Shown: positions 18,242-28,412, counted from the first letter of the stretch. The stretch: 64,000 bases of DNA from an uncultured Alphaproteobacteria bacterium (GCA_944392125.1 CALXVP010000001.1:225020-289019), one strand, 5' to 3'. Translations and numbers: made by a program. The notes: a model not told the origin generated them from the sequence alone.

Positions 18242-21200
18242 TTAGAAGTTATACTTTAACTTTAACATTCCTGTTTGAGCGAAGTTGCTGACACGCCATT
18301 CAATATCATAGCCGGCCGTTACTTCCATTTGGCCGTATTTAGCCGTTAATCCGACACCTGTTGCCAATGCCGCACGGTGCAAACGTTCGCCCTCAACGGA
18401 GTAAACCGTATTACCACCGATGACGTTTACGTTCGCCGTAGAATTATCCGACTTAAAGTCATACGTTCCGGCCAATCTGAATTCCGGTTTAAAGACAAGA
18501 TTATCCCGATATTGGAATTCTTTTGCAATGCGCGTACCAATAACGGCCGTTGCCACTTGCGAACTCTTGCCTTCCACTTCATTCAAACCGTTGTCATAAT
18601 CATCCGGATTGACGTAGACATAGCGAACACCGACATAATTATCAGCAATACCGTATTGATAACCCGAGAACAATTGAGCCCCGTATGTATCAATGCTGTA
18701 TTTTGCAGACAATCCAAGCGCTTCGGACTTAGCCTTGTTATGACCGTAATTTAAGATGGATTCAACATACCATTGCGACGGTTGATATTTACCGTAAACA
18801 AAGTAGTTATCACCATTGACATGTGTTCTGCGCATATCTTCTTTGACGGTTGTGGCTGAACGGGCATAACCTGCACCCAACAACACGCTTTCCGTTACTT
18901 GCGCATCAACACCGAATGAGAATCCGTGCGTGTAAGCATCAAATCCATCCCCTTGCGAGTTATGATTTTTGCTGAACAATCCACGAACCCACGGTGATAA
19001 TTTCGCATCAGCCAAATCACCGCCACTGCGTCCTTGCCGTAATTGAGCCATCCGATCAGCTGCCGTTTTAATGACTTGCGTATTGATCGTGACTGCCTGA
19101 CGAATCGGGGCTTGTGTCGGTTGTGTGGCTTTCGTCAACTCTGCTGCTTTTTGTTGATCGGCAGTATCTTTTGATTGAGCCAAGTCCATAATTGTTGAGG
19201 CAACAGCCTGAGCTTGCGGAGTTGTCGGCGTTGCTTCCACAATGGTTGCAATACCTGTTGCCGCAATCGGATCAGCCACACCCGCCGATACGAATTGATC
19301 AACAATTTTATCCGCTGATTTACGATCAACAACTAAACTGCCGTCATCTTGAACCACAAGATCAAACAGGTTATTTTCCGTAAATGTCAAATCAGATCCG
19401 TTTCCTTGCGTAAACACAAGCGATCCGCCAACACTGTTTTGATCAAATACCAGATTCAAATTGTTTCCGCTCAACTCGGCAGCATCAAATCCTGCCGTAC
19501 CGGATAACAAGTTGGCACGCAACGTAGAACCATCTTTAATACTGATTGACGAAGCATGAATAATAGATGAACCGATATCCAACGTATCACCGTTGAAAGC
19601 GATTTTTCCATCACCCGTCACACCACCAGTAAACGATACATCACCGTTAAAGGTTAAGTTACCTGTGTTATGCATATCGTTAGCAACGCCGTTGGCCGTA
19701 TTGTTGGCAAAAACGGTATTACCGTCAAAGGTCATTTCACCCTTATTCAAAATAGCACCGCCGAATTCGGTTGCCTTGTTTCCGGTAAATGTATTTGTTC
19801 CGGTAAACGAAACGGTTGCCAACGCTTCATTTGCAATCGCGCCACCGTTCTTTGCCGTATTGTTGGTAAAGGTTGAATCTGCAACTGATGTCTGGCGGAA
19901 CGTGTTATAAACCGCACCACCCGATAATCCTGCCGTGTTATTATCAAATGTTGATGTTTCAATTTTTAAAACGGCATTTTTATTTTCGGCAGCGTAGTCA
20001 TTTGCCGATCCATCCGCTTTACCTGCCACATCATTTTTCCAATCAACACGTGTTGCAATCGCACCACCATCCGTTGTTACGGTATTATTCGTAAAGGTAG
20101 ACGATGAAATACTGTTCGTTGAAGCACTGCCTGCATAGATGGCGCCACCACCGTCAACACTTGTAGCAAGCAAATGATTATTAAAGCCATCATTGGCAAT
20201 TTCAGCCGTCACCTTATTTCCGTTAAAGACGGAGTTTGTAACCGTCATCTCATGGAAATTGGCAATAGCTCCTTGATAATCACCTTCGTTGCCCGAGAAT
20301 GAAGTATAATCCAAATTCAACACGCCGGATTTTAAGCGAACACCTGTTTGAATGGCACTGCCTTGGGCCGCCTTGTTGTTATTAAATTCAACCATGGCAT
20401 CTGCCGTTCCGGCAATTGTCAATGTGCCTTCATTCGCAATCGCACCGCCGTATGTTTTTGCCGTATTGTTCGCAAAAACACCTCTGCCGGTGATTGTCAT
20501 ATCTCCGGTATTGTAAATGGCACCGCCATCGCCTGTTGCCGTGTTTTTATTAAATTGGGTGCCTGTGGCAACCGTTACGGTATCGGCATTATAAATAGCA
20601 CCACCGTTATTTGCCGAATTACTTTCAAATAATCCGCCGACATTGGCCGTTCCGGCATTTTCGCCAACTGATATTGCACCACCGGCATTACCAGCCACGT
20701 TATTCTTAAAAATTGCATTCGTTGCCGTTAATGTTGATTTAATATCACCATGATCTTTCGAATCCTGCCACATTGCAATGGCACCACCGGCCTGATTAGA
20801 ACCTGTCAACGCCTTATTGCCGTCAAACGTTACACCGTTTCCGAGTGTTAAATTGCCGTATTCCAAAGCAATGGCACCGCCTAATCCGGCTTCATTACCT
20901 GAAAATACCGTATTTTCACCCACGCTGACCGTTCCGTTTTCGGACAATGTTGTGCCGTCTGCCAATTTAATATACATGGCACCACCGCCCCAGCCATTGT
21001 TGGTTGCTTTGTTCCCATTGAACTCAACATTATTGCCGACCGTCATACCGTTCAAGACTTTTAAAACACCGCCGGCACTTTTTTGCGTTTCATTATTTGA
21101 AAATATTGTGCCGTCAGCAACCGATACACCCGTTGTATTGTAGTTAAGTGTAGCAACACCGGCTTTTGTGCTATCCGTATTGACGTAATCTTCATACGTT

Positions 21201-21370
21201 CCGCTCAAAGCAGTATCGTTTGCAACAACACCGAGTGGCGTATTTGCAGCCACGGCCGAAGTGGCAAAAAATGCACCCGTCAATGCAATCATATTTAAAA
21301 ATGCACACTTTTTCAATACAATCGCATATCGCTTGGTTAATTCTTTAATTGTTGTTTTTGTATATTTCAT
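18242..21370 (-). CDS. autotransporter with Pmp-like repeats (type V secretion)
   Basis: This 1042-residue surface protein is organised as a type Va autotransporter. A long signal peptide (about 1-40, ending TSAVAA) leads into a passenger made of repeats with the GGAI and FxxN motifs typical of Chlamydia-type polymorphic membrane proteins (e.g. FSGNEAGLGGAI, NNGGAIYN, NNTAKTYGGAIAN). This implies a right-handed beta-helix. The C-terminal 270 residues form the autotransporter barrel, ending in the MLKLKYNF beta-signal. I start at ATG 21370 because GGAGGAGA lies directly upstream. The longer frame to 21433 would run through a leader hairpin. It has its own promoter and terminator. An adhesin role is inferred. 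Confidence 0.9.
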   Translation of the reverse strand: MKYTKTTIKELTKRYAIVLKKCAFLNMIALTGAFFATSAVAANTPLGVVANDTALSGTYEDYVNTDSTKAGVATLNYNTTGVSVADGTIFSNNETQKSAGGVLKVLNGMTVGNNVEFNGNKATNNGWGGGAMYIKLADGTTLSENGTVSVGENTVFSGNEAGLGGAIALEYGNLTLGNGVTFDGNKALTGSNQAGGAIAMWQDSKDHGDIKSTLTATNAIFKNNVAGNAGGAISVGENAGTANVGGLFESNSANNGGAIYNADTVTVATGTQFNKNTATGDGGAIYNTGDMTITGRGVFANNTAKTYGGAIANEGTLTIAGTADAMVEFNNNKAAQGSAIQTGVRLKSGVLNLDYTSFSGNEGDYQGAIANFHEMTVTNSVFNGNKVTAEIANDGFNNHLLATSVDGGGAIYAGSASTNSISSSTFTNNTVTTDGGAIATRVDWKNDVAGKADGSANDYAAENKNAVLKIETSTFDNNTAGLSGGAVYNTFRQTSVADSTFTNNTAKNGGAIANEALATVSFTGTNTFTGNKATEFGGAILNKGEMTFDGNTVFANNTANGVANDMHNTGNLTFNGDVSFTGGVTGDGKIAFNGDTLDIGSSIIHASSISIKDGSTLRANLLSGTAGFDAAELSGNNLNLVFDQNSVGGSLVFTQGNGSDLTFTENNLFDLVVQDDGSLVVDRKSADKIVDQFVSAGVADPIAATGIATIVEATPTTPQAQAVASTIMDLAQSKDTADQQKAAELTKATQPTQAPIRQAVTINTQVIKTAADRMAQLRQGRSGGDLADAKLSPWVRGLFSKNHNSQGDGFDAYTHGFSFGVDAQVTESVLLGAGYARSATTVKEDMRRTHVNGDNYFVYGKYQPSQWYVESILNYGHNKAKSEALGLSAKYSIDTYGAQLFSGYQYGIADNYVGVRYVYVNPDDYDNGLNEVEGKSSQVATAVIGTRIAKEFQYRDNLVFKPEFRLAGTYDFKSDNSTANVNVIGGNTVYSVEGERLHRAALATGVGLTAKYGQMEVTAGYDIEWRVSNFAQTGMLKLKYNF

Positions 21371-21393
21371 GTCTCCTCCATTGATAGAAAAGC

Positions 21394-21425
21394 ATACATA
21401 AATATTATATAAATATTCTATGTAT
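21394..21425 (-). promoter_or_regulatory. AU-rich stem-loop in the autotransporter 5' UTR
   Basis: Sequence 21394-21406 pairs with 21412-21425 over 13 bp, with a single bulged base and a 5-nt loop. It is made almost entirely of A-U pairs and lies 14 nt upstream of the GGAGGAG Shine-Dalgarno. It could tune translation or mRNA stability; a thermosensor is conceivable but unproven. Confidence 0.4.
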
Positions 21426-21440
21426 TTATTCAACAGAGGG

Positions 21441-21470
21441 ATTATAGCTGTATATTTTGAATAATGTCAA
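21441..21470 (-). promoter_or_regulatory. sigma-70 promoter of the autotransporter gene
   Basis: Minus-strand TTGACA (21465-21470) and TATAAT (21441-21446) are both perfect, with an 18-bp spacer. They lie about 70 bp upstream of the chosen start codon. Confidence 0.75.
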
Positions 21471-21693
21471 GCAAAAATCTTATCATTTACACAAAAGCAT
21501 AAGATAGTATTGAAATATTACATTAATATTTTAAAAAAAATAAATAAAAATAATAATTTTATTTCATTGTAAAAAAATGAGATTCATTGATAATCAAAAC
21601 TCGGATAAATCTGCCGTTCAGACTTCCATTTATGAAGTTTGATAACTATATATTGAGTTGTTCTCTATGTTAAAAAACGAAAGGAAAATATTT

Positions 21694-22029
21694 ATGAAAG
21701 AAGATATAAAAGCCATTGTATCCCAAAATATTAAAAGATATCGGAAGAAAGCACACATTACGCAAGCCCAACTGGCCGAACAAATCGGCAAAACGGTGGA
21801 AATGGTTTGCCAGCTTGAAAATAATATTGCAAGCACAAAATTATCTACGCTTGAAGCCATTGCAAACGTATTTGATTTAGAGCCGTATCAATTACTTTTA
21901 CCCCGCGAATATCCCGATTACGAAAGATTTTCACCCGAATTAACCGATTTAATGTTAGAACTGCAAGATCAGCCCAAAGAAGTTTTAGAAGCACTTAAAA
22001 TCCTTTTGCAATATCATAAAGCGCGATAA
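21694..22029 (+). CDS. XRE-family transcriptional regulator
   Basis: This 111-residue regulator has an N-terminal Cro/C1-type helix-turn-helix (about residues 8-62: IKRYRKKAHITQAQLAEQIG, then TVEMVCQLENNIASTKLSTLEAIANVF). A short acidic helical tail may dimerise. ATG 21694 is preferred over 21658 because AAAGGA lies at the right distance. It is divergent from the autotransporter, so it may control that gene or be self-regulating; no operator is proven. It ends at a bidirectional terminator shared with clpB. Confidence 0.85.
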   Translation: MKEDIKAIVSQNIKRYRKKAHITQAQLAEQIGKTVEMVCQLENNIASTKLSTLEAIANVFDLEPYQLLLPREYPDYERFSPELTDLMLELQDQPKEVLEALKILLQYHKAR

Positions 22030-22076
22030 TTTTATATCTTTTTAATTATCGGAACTTTTCAGAGAGACACACTTAA

Positions 22077-22118
22077 AAATAAACAGACAGGGAGTTTGGA
22101 TTCGCTGTCTGTTTATTT
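22077..22118. terminator. bidirectional rho-independent terminator
   Basis: A perfect 14-bp stem (22077-22090 with 22105-22118) with flanking A- and T-rich arms lies between the converging XRE regulator and clpB. It can serve both strands. Confidence 0.85.
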
Positions 22119-22139
22119 TATATGATATGGCCTCTTAAA

Positions 22140-24680
22140 TCAGGCTTTCGGTGCTTCTTCAGCTTTAAATTCAAAGTGCTGTTCGGACGACTTATCGGAT
22201 GACGGTGTAATAGTTACCACCGAATCGTCTTTAATGCTTCCGTCCAGTAACTTAATGGCCAACGGATTTTCAATTTGTTGCCGAATCACACGCTTTAACG
22301 GACGAGCACCGAATTCCGAATCGTATCCCTCTTCCGCCAATTCATCGCGCGCTTTATCATCCACATGCAACCGTATCCGATGATCTTTTAACCGCGATTC
22401 AAGTTTGGCAAGTTGAATATCCACAATCTTGCGTATATCGTTTTTCGCCAACGGCTTGAAGACGATAATTTCATCCAATCGGTTAATAAATTCGGGCTTA
22501 AAGAAACCTTTTAATTTCTCCCGAATTGACTTTTCATCGGCATCCGTTACCAAGTTAGAGGTCATAATCAGGAAGGTGTTTTTAAAATCAACCGTCCGGC
22601 CTTGACCATCCGTCAACCGTCCGTCATCCAATACTTGTAATAAAACATTAAAGACATCCGGATGTGCTTTTTCCACTTCATCAAACAATATAACCTGATA
22701 CGGGCGACGACGCACGGCTTCCGTCAACACCCCGCCTTCATCATACCCCACATATCCCGGAGGCGCGCCGATTAACCGCGCAACGGCGTGTTTCTCCATA
22801 TACTCCGACATATCAATTCTTAAATACGCCGATTCTTCATCAAACAAGAACTCCGCCAACGCTTTGGCCAGCTCCGTTTTGCCGACACCCGTCGGCCCCA
22901 AGAACAGAAACGAGCCAATCGGGCGATTCGGATCTTTTAAACCCGACCGCGAACGCCGAACGGCATTTGAAACGGCAACAATCGCATCCTCTTGTCCCAC
23001 AACACGCCGACTAATCTCTTTTTCCATATTCAGCAATTTTTCGCGCTCACTGCCCAGCAATTTGTCCACGGGAATCCCCGTCCATTTGGAAACGATAGAC
23101 GCGATAATATCAGGCGTTACGGTTTCTATGGTTGAGGCATTTTGATTTTGGGCATTTAACGCAGCCAATTTCTTTTCCAATTCGGGAATTTCTTTATACT
23201 GCAACTCACCCGCCTTTTCATATAACCCATCGCGCAACGCTTTTTCCACCTCTGCTTTGGCTTTATCCAAACGCTCACGCACGTTGTTTGCCTCTTGCAA
23301 AGCACTTTTATGAGCATTCCATTGTTGCGTTTCATCTAACGATTCTTTTTCAAGCGTTTTTATTTGCTCTTCAATTTTGGCAAGGCGTTCTTTGGAAGCC
23401 TCGTCCGGTTCTTTGCGCAAAGCCTCACGTTCAATTTTTAATTGAACAAGTTTACGATCCAATTCGTCCAAATGTTCCGGTTTGGAATCAATCGCCATAC
23501 GCAATTTACTGGCCGCTTCATCCATTAAGTCAATCGCTTTATCGGGCAAAAATCTATCCGTGATATAACGATTAGACATAACGGCTGCTGCAACCAATGC
23601 CGCATCGGCAATCCGAACGCCGTGATGCAATTCATACTTTTGCTTGATACCCCGCAAAATGGAAACCGTTTCCTCTACCTGCGGTTCGCTGACATAGACC
23701 GGTTGAAACCGCCGAGCAAACGCTTGGTCTTTTTCAATATATTTTTGATATTCCTTTAATGTGGTTGCCCCGATGCAATGCAATTCTCCGCGCGCCAACG
23801 CCGGCTTTAATAAATTGGAGGCGTCCATCGACCCGCTGGTTGCTCCGGCGCCGACAACAGTGTGCATTTCATCAATAAACAAAATAATCTGCCCGTTTGA
23901 AGCAGCAACTTCCTCCAACACGGCTTTCAATCTTTCTTCAAACTCCCCGCGATACTTGGCGCCCGCAATCAATGCACCCATATCCAACGCCATTAAGCGC
24001 TTATGTGCCAATGTTTCGGGAACATCTCCGTTCACAATTCGTAACGCCAACCCCTCTACGATTGCCGTTTTACCGACGCCGGGCTCACCGATTAAAATCG
24101 GGTTGTTTTTCGTCCGTCTGGACAGAACTTGAATCGTATGACGAATTTCCTCATCACGACCGATAACAGGGTCCAATTTTCCCTGCAATGCGCGCTCCGT
24201 ATAATCCGTTGCATACTTCTTTAAAGCTTCAAAGTTATCTTCCGCCGTCGGTGATTGAGCCGTTCGCCCTTGACGCATCTTATTGATAACGGCATTTAAT
24301 TTCTTTTCGTCAACACCGTAAGTATTCCCCATCAAAAGCGCTTGCAACAATCTTTCAACCGTCACATACGAATCCTGTGCTTTGGTTGCCAACTGTTCTG
24401 CTTTATCCAGCACTTTTAAAAATGCCTGAGAAGCACTGATTTGAACACTTGACCCCTCCACTCTCGGTAAGGCATCTACGGCTTGTTGCACCTTTTCACG
24501 CAAACCGGAGACATCAGCTCCCGCTTGGGTTAGCCATGTGGCTGCCATACCCTCTTTATCATCCAACAACACTTTTAATAAGTGTTCCGGCATTAAGAAT
24601 TGGTTATTATTCCGAACGGCTAAATTTTGTGCCGATTGAATAAAACCTTGCGATCTTTCCGTTAATTTTTCACTGTTCAT
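22140..24680 (-). CDS. clpB: ATP-dependent disaggregase ClpB
   Basis: ClpB is a hexameric AAA+ chaperone that works with DnaK to pull proteins out of aggregates. The 846 residues show the N-terminal Clp repeat domain ([16 protein letters not shown]). The first AAA+ module has Walker A GEPGVGKT (about residue 200) and Walker [13 protein letters not shown]. The long coiled-coil middle domain (about 400-525) distinguishes ClpB from ClpA. The second module has Walker A GPTGVGKT (about residue 602) and [13 protein letters not shown] ClpP-binding loop is not evident, as expected. Upstream is a heat-shock-type promoter. Confidence 0.97.
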   Translation of the reverse strand: MNSEKLTERSQGFIQSAQNLAVRNNNQFLMPEHLLKVLLDDKEGMAATWLTQAGADVSGLREKVQQAVDALPRVEGSSVQISASQAFLKVLDKAEQLATKAQDSYVTVERLLQALLMGNTYGVDEKKLNAVINKMRQGRTAQSPTAEDNFEALKKYATDYTERALQGKLDPVIGRDEEIRHTIQVLSRRTKNNPILIGEPGVGKTAIVEGLALRIVNGDVPETLAHKRLMALDMGALIAGAKYRGEFEERLKAVLEEVAASNGQIILFIDEMHTVVGAGATSGSMDASNLLKPALARGELHCIGATTLKEYQKYIEKDQAFARRFQPVYVSEPQVEETVSILRGIKQKYELHHGVRIADAALVAAAVMSNRYITDRFLPDKAIDLMDEAASKLRMAIDSKPEHLDELDRKLVQLKIEREALRKEPDEASKERLAKIEEQIKTLEKESLDETQQWNAHKSALQEANNVRERLDKAKAEVEKALRDGLYEKAGELQYKEIPELEKKLAALNAQNQNASTIETVTPDIIASIVSKWTGIPVDKLLGSEREKLLNMEKEISRRVVGQEDAIVAVSNAVRRSRSGLKDPNRPIGSFLFLGPTGVGKTELAKALAEFLFDEESAYLRIDMSEYMEKHAVARLIGAPPGYVGYDEGGVLTEAVRRRPYQVILFDEVEKAHPDVFNVLLQVLDDGRLTDGQGRTVDFKNTFLIMTSNLVTDADEKSIREKLKGFFKPEFINRLDEIIVFKPLAKNDIRKIVDIQLAKLESRLKDHRIRLHVDDKARDELAEEGYDSEFGARPLKRVIRQQIENPLAIKLLDGSIKDDSVVTITPSSDKSSEQHFEFKAEEAPKA

Positions 24681-24705
24681 CTTTTATTCGTCCTTTCGTA
24701 AGAAC

Positions 24706-24734
24706 ATATAATAATAAGTATGAGAGCTTTCAAG
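24706..24734 (-). promoter_or_regulatory. sigma-32-like heat-shock promoter of clpB
   Basis: On the minus strand CTTGAAA (24728-24734) matches the sigma-32 -35 element exactly. TTATAT (24706-24711) lies 17 bp after CTTGAA, as in alphaproteobacterial RpoH promoters. It is about 26 bp from the clpB ATG. Assignment to RpoH is inference from motif and gene identity. Confidence 0.55.
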
Positions 24735-24853
24735 GGACGGTACAAAAAAAATTATCAGCGGAGAATGTGCGTTCGTTTTCAACCCACTTTTGATATAAAT
24801 ATATCTTCTTATGGAAGCCGAAAGTTGCTATTTTTAATAAAAGCGTTACCATT

Positions 24854-26236
24854 TTATCCGCGCACTTGATTCGGCACAGGGCTTCTTTGATCCAACTTAC
24901 CAAACAGCGAAACCTTAAATCGGCGAATAATGATAAAATATCCGATTGCAACAATCATTGCACCGCCAATCCACGCAATCGGACTGGCATAACATATTCC
25001 GATATACCCGTATGCTACCGATAAATACCACGCTGCGAATCCGCGCATTATAAGTTCAACAATTCCGGAAATAAGCGGTAATAACGGATATCCCATTCCT
25101 TGCAAAACTTGCCGAAACACAAATATCATACTTAAAAAGAAATAAAAAAGCGTTGTTATTTTAACATAACCCGTTGCTTGATTTAACACAAATTCCGAGG
25201 GGTGATTTAAGAAAATGCCCGCTAAATCTTCCCCGAAATGGTAAGCAATAATCGCCATAATAAAACTAATTGTTCCCGAAAATAAGAAACATTGTAAAAC
25301 ACCTTGTTTGATTCGGCGAATGTAGCGACCGCCGTAATTTTGTGCCGAATATGTTGTTAATGCCATTCCGAGCGAAAACAGCGGCATCGTCATAATTTGC
25401 TCGATACGGCCGGCCGAGGCAAAGGCCGCAATCGTATCCGTTCCGAACGAATTGCAGATACTTTGAATGATAATCACCCCGATACCGATAACCGAAAATT
25501 GAATAGACATCGGCACGGCAATTTTAAGATGTTCCCATAAAAACGAAAAGTTAATGCGCCAATCCTTTTTCTTTAACCGCAACACCGGAAAGCGCCAGAA
25601 TAAAAAGAAAACACAGAGCAATGCCGAAACCGTTTGGGCTATCCCCGTTCCGAGTGCGGCGCCCGTTACATCCCAATGGAAATACGTAATCAACGGCACA
25701 TTGATGGCAATATTCAATAATGATGCAAAAATTAAAAAGTAAAGTGGTGTACGGCTATCACCCAGCGCCCGCATAATGCCCGCTAAATAGTTATAAAACA
25801 GTGTTGCAAAAAGCGAGTAGGAAAGAATGGTTAAAAACCGTTTTGAATCATCATAGATATCCGCCGGCACATTCATTTTGTGTAAAATCGTATCCATCAG
25901 CAAATGCAACCCCATCATCACACCGATACATAAAATGGCGGTTAAAAGAATCCCGCCGCTGAATGATTTGCGCACACTGCAAATATCATTAGCGCCGAAT
26001 CGCTGTGCCGTAATAACGCATAACCCGTTCGTAAATCCGGTTGCAAACATAATCGTCATAACAAAAACGGGCGTCATCGCGCCCGCAACGGCCAACGCGT
26101 GCAGTCCCAAATAATGGCCCAAAATATATAAATCCGACAAAATATACACTTGTTGGAATAAGTTTCCAAACATAATCGGTATGGAAAACAAGATAATCAA
26201 TTTTAAAGGATTACCTTGTGTCATAGATTGAATCAT
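24854..26236 (-). CDS. MATE-family efflux transporter
   Basis: This is a 12-segment inner-membrane antiporter (460 aa) of the MATE family, usually exporting drugs or metabolites with Na+ or H+ exchange. The N-terminus (MTQGNPLKLIILFSIPIMFG, FQQVYILSDLYILGHYLG) and the repeat in the second half (IAVPMSIQFSVIGIG) are typical of the NorM/DinF branch. Substrate is not predictable. The start at 26236 has no purine-rich Shine-Dalgarno other than a run of eight G (complement of 26242-26249). An alternative in-frame ATG at 26224 exists (MTQGNP). Translation may therefore depend on that homopolymer. Confidence 0.9.
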   Translation of the reverse strand: MIQSMTQGNPLKLIILFSIPIMFGNLFQQVYILSDLYILGHYLGLHALAVAGAMTPVFVMTIMFATGFTNGLCVITAQRFGANDICSVRKSFSGGILLTAILCIGVMMGLHLLMDTILHKMNVPADIYDDSKRFLTILSYSLFATLFYNYLAGIMRALGDSRTPLYFLIFASLLNIAINVPLITYFHWDVTGAALGTGIAQTVSALLCVFFLFWRFPVLRLKKKDWRINFSFLWEHLKIAVPMSIQFSVIGIGVIIIQSICNSFGTDTIAAFASAGRIEQIMTMPLFSLGMALTTYSAQNYGGRYIRRIKQGVLQCFLFSGTISFIMAIIAYHFGEDLAGIFLNHPSEFVLNQATGYVKITTLFYFFLSMIFVFRQVLQGMGYPLLPLISGIVELIMRGFAAWYLSVAYGYIGICYASPIAWIGGAMIVAIGYFIIIRRFKVSLFGKLDQRSPVPNQVRG

Positions 26237-26241
26237 AGAAT

Positions 26242-26249
26242 CCCCCCCC
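26242..26249 (-). repeat. G8 homopolymer in the MATE ribosome-binding region
   Basis: Eight consecutive G (minus strand) end 5 nt before the ATG of the MATE gene, occupying the Shine-Dalgarno position. Runs this long are rare in an AT-rich genome and are prone to slippage, which would change spacing to the start codon. Confidence 0.6.
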
Positions 26250-26281
26250 GTCCCGCAGGTGTTTAGTTTGCTTATTTTGCC

Positions 26282-27187
26282 TTATTCGCTTTTTTTAAAC
26301 AATTCGTCCCGACGTTCTTTATAAAGTGATAAGCCGGAAGCCCACACAATATATACTGTTAAAACACCGAATGCAAGCAAAATCATCATCCACCACATCG
26401 GCATAAAATGCGCAAAGGCATTTTCGGTTGAGTACCCTACCTGAATCGACGGTGTCGTCATACGGATATACAGCGCAATCCACCATGTAATCATTGACTT
26501 TTTCATTGCGGTTAAAATAAAGCTACCGATAATTAAAGCCGTCCATGGGACTACCAGTAAACGCCCCAACTGCGCAATGGTTAATTTTAAGCGCATAAAT
26601 AAATTCAAGAAAATCACAATGGCGTATGTTAAAAGAAAATCAAAAATCAACGCAACGAACACAATAATTCCCAATCCGATTGTTCCCAATCCAAGCAGAC
26701 TTTTAACTTTTTGAATCACAGCAATCGGGCTAAATACGCGATCTTGGAATTGGCTGACTTTCACTTCACGATAAACACCGTTCTTTGTATCAATTGCCTG
26801 CGAAATAGCGCGAATTTGCATCGGAACGACTCTTTCGTTCGGGCTTTTAACAAAGACCTGTGTTTGCGTTACATACATCATGGCATCCGTGATAAGCGCA
26901 TCCGGCGTAATAAAGGATACCGCCGTATTAAATTCCACGGTGCCCAACACCGTCGGTATTTCTTTATCGGCATAAATCGGCGAGACAATTTGCCCATCCA
27001 AAACAGTTATTTGCGCAATTTCTTGCAAACTTTCTTCCAATTTGTTTAATGGATTAAGTGACGCAACATACGTGCCGATACCAAGCAATAATGCAAAAAA
27101 ACAAGCAACCAACAACACAAATCTGAGACCGATTCCCTGCCCTGCAAAAACATAACTGTTAATAATTCTCTTCATTTTCTCGCTCAA
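26282..27187 (-). CDS. uncharacterised multi-span membrane protein (DUF1189-like layout)
   Basis: The 301 residues contain one N-terminal membrane segment (about 20-42), then an extracytoplasmic domain of roughly 120 residues (PLNKLEESLQEIAQITVLDG... AVSFITPDALITDAMMYVT). Three or four clustered segments follow in the C-terminal half, with a short Lys-rich tail. This layout recalls DUF1189 membrane proteins, but I cannot confirm membership by sequence alone. It is 45 bp from the MATE gene on the same strand and probably co-transcribed upstream of it. Function unknown. Confidence 0.6.
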   Translation of the reverse strand: MSEKMKRIINSYVFAGQGIGLRFVLLVACFFALLLGIGTYVASLNPLNKLEESLQEIAQITVLDGQIVSPIYADKEIPTVLGTVEFNTAVSFITPDALITDAMMYVTQTQVFVKSPNERVVPMQIRAISQAIDTKNGVYREVKVSQFQDRVFSPIAVIQKVKSLLGLGTIGLGIIVFVALIFDFLLTYAIVIFLNLFMRLKLTIAQLGRLLVVPWTALIIGSFILTAMKKSMITWWIALYIRMTTPSIQVGYSTENAFAHFMPMWWMMILLAFGVLTVYIVWASGLSLYKERRDELFKKSE

Positions 27188-27286
27188 ACAAAATCTAATT
27201 AAATTAAAAACACCCGATGCCGCTCACATGCACCATGTAAGCATAAGAACATCGATACTTCATTGACCTTATCAGTCCCAAAAATT

Positions 27287-28270
27287 TCAGCTGTCAAATA
27301 AACCCCATTCATCGCTTTCGTCTCCCCCGCCAAACCATGAATTACTTGTTGAGTTATCATCCGAATGAACAGATTGATTCATTTCCCTCATCGGCACCGC
27401 ATTCATTTTGCTTTGTTGAGGCACGATATTTGAGGCCTTTCCTTCAAACGCATCTGCCGGAACGGGCATATAGTTACCCCGGCTCACTTGTCCGCTCGGA
27501 ACCATTGCTCCGTTTTGCACGGACGCTGTTTGATCATGAATCTGCGGATTATAGAAAGTTGATGCTTGCCCATGGAAAGCATCGGCTGGCACTTGCGCCA
27601 CACCCGTTGTTTGATTGCCAACGGCAGAATTGCTCGCTGTATTCGAATATTGACGATAATAGGTGGCGGAAGCTTTTCCGTCAAACGCATCAGCAGGCAC
27701 TTGCCCCGATATGCGTCCGAAATCGGAAGCTTTTCCGCTTATTGGCATCTCCGGCTTTGTAACACTGGAAATTTGAGAATAAGACGTCGGCGCCTTGCCG
27801 TCAAACGCATCGGCAGGCACTCGGCGACTTCCCGAGCGATAGTCTACTCCCGCCGAATCGAATCCATTTCCGTCGGCAGAATCAAATAATCCCGTATCGG
27901 CATAGTTCTCATTATTTGCTTTTAAAGCAAAACCAGCTCCATCGTCCGACTCGCGCGATTGAATCACACACGCTTGCCCGTCAGCCGACCAATCAACTAC
28001 CCGATTATCAACTAATCTGAATCTCATCACACATCCGCGCACATAGCGATATGCCCAATCTTTTTCAATTTCCTGCGAAATGTAAATCAAAATACGTTCA
28101 TTATCCGATATGCGCGTGGCTTTTGTAGGAGTCCCAAAGTTTTCATATAAATCGGCAACGGGTTGACCGTAATACACCGTTGAACGAGGCTCTTGCGAAT
28201 GGACATATTCACTTGACCCGCAACCGGCCAATAATAACGGCATCATACCTGCTGCAATCCATTTTTTCAT
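27287..28270 (-). CDS. BamE/SmpA-like lipoprotein with repeated VPADAF motifs
   Basis: The signal peptide ends in a lipobox (MMPLLLAGCGSS; Cys17), so the mature protein should be a membrane-anchored lipoprotein. Residues about 30-100 resemble the SmpA/OmlA (BamE-like) fold: STVYYGQPVADLYENFGTPT, then a C-x-F/L pattern and DWSADGQAC. The remainder is low-complexity sequence punctuated by four copies of an 11-residue motif: VPADAFDGKAP, VPADAFDGKAS, VPADAFHGQAS and VPADAFEGKAS. These are spaced irregularly by tens of residues. BamE belongs to the outer-membrane protein assembly machine; whether this protein does is unproven. The repeats are unlike any BamE I know. Confidence 0.7.
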   Translation of the reverse strand: MKKWIAAGMMPLLLAGCGSSEYVHSQEPRSTVYYGQPVADLYENFGTPTKATRISDNERILIYISQEIEKDWAYRYVRGCVMRFRLVDNRVVDWSADGQACVIQSRESDDGAGFALKANNENYADTGLFDSADGNGFDSAGVDYRSGSRRVPADAFDGKAPTSYSQISSVTKPEMPISGKASDFGRISGQVPADAFDGKASATYYRQYSNTASNSAVGNQTTGVAQVPADAFHGQASTFYNPQIHDQTASVQNGAMVPSGQVSRGNYMPVPADAFEGKASNIVPQQSKMNAVPMREMNQSVHSDDNSTSNSWFGGGDESDEWGLFDS

Positions 28271-28383
28271 ATCAGACTCCTTGAATCTTTATTCACATAT
28301 ATTTTCTTCACACTATCACGCCCTTAAACAAAAGTCAAACTTTCTTTTCAAAAAAATAAAGTTTTCTGTCCGATAAAATCCGC

Positions 28384-28412
28384 TTGACAAAGCCCACAGC
28401 GAATCGTATAAC
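28384..28412 (+). promoter_or_regulatory. sigma-70 promoter of queA
   Basis: TTGACA (28384-28389) and TATAAC (28407-28412), 17 bp apart, lie 33 bp upstream of the queA ATG. A GAGGA Shine-Dalgarno follows at 28436-28440. Confidence 0.75.

Noticed and set aside
18242..21433. Autotransporter start 21 codons further upstream
   Set aside because: The extension lies in the leader hairpin and lacks a Shine-Dalgarno, whereas ATG 21370 has GGAGGAG directly upstream and begins a proper signal peptide.
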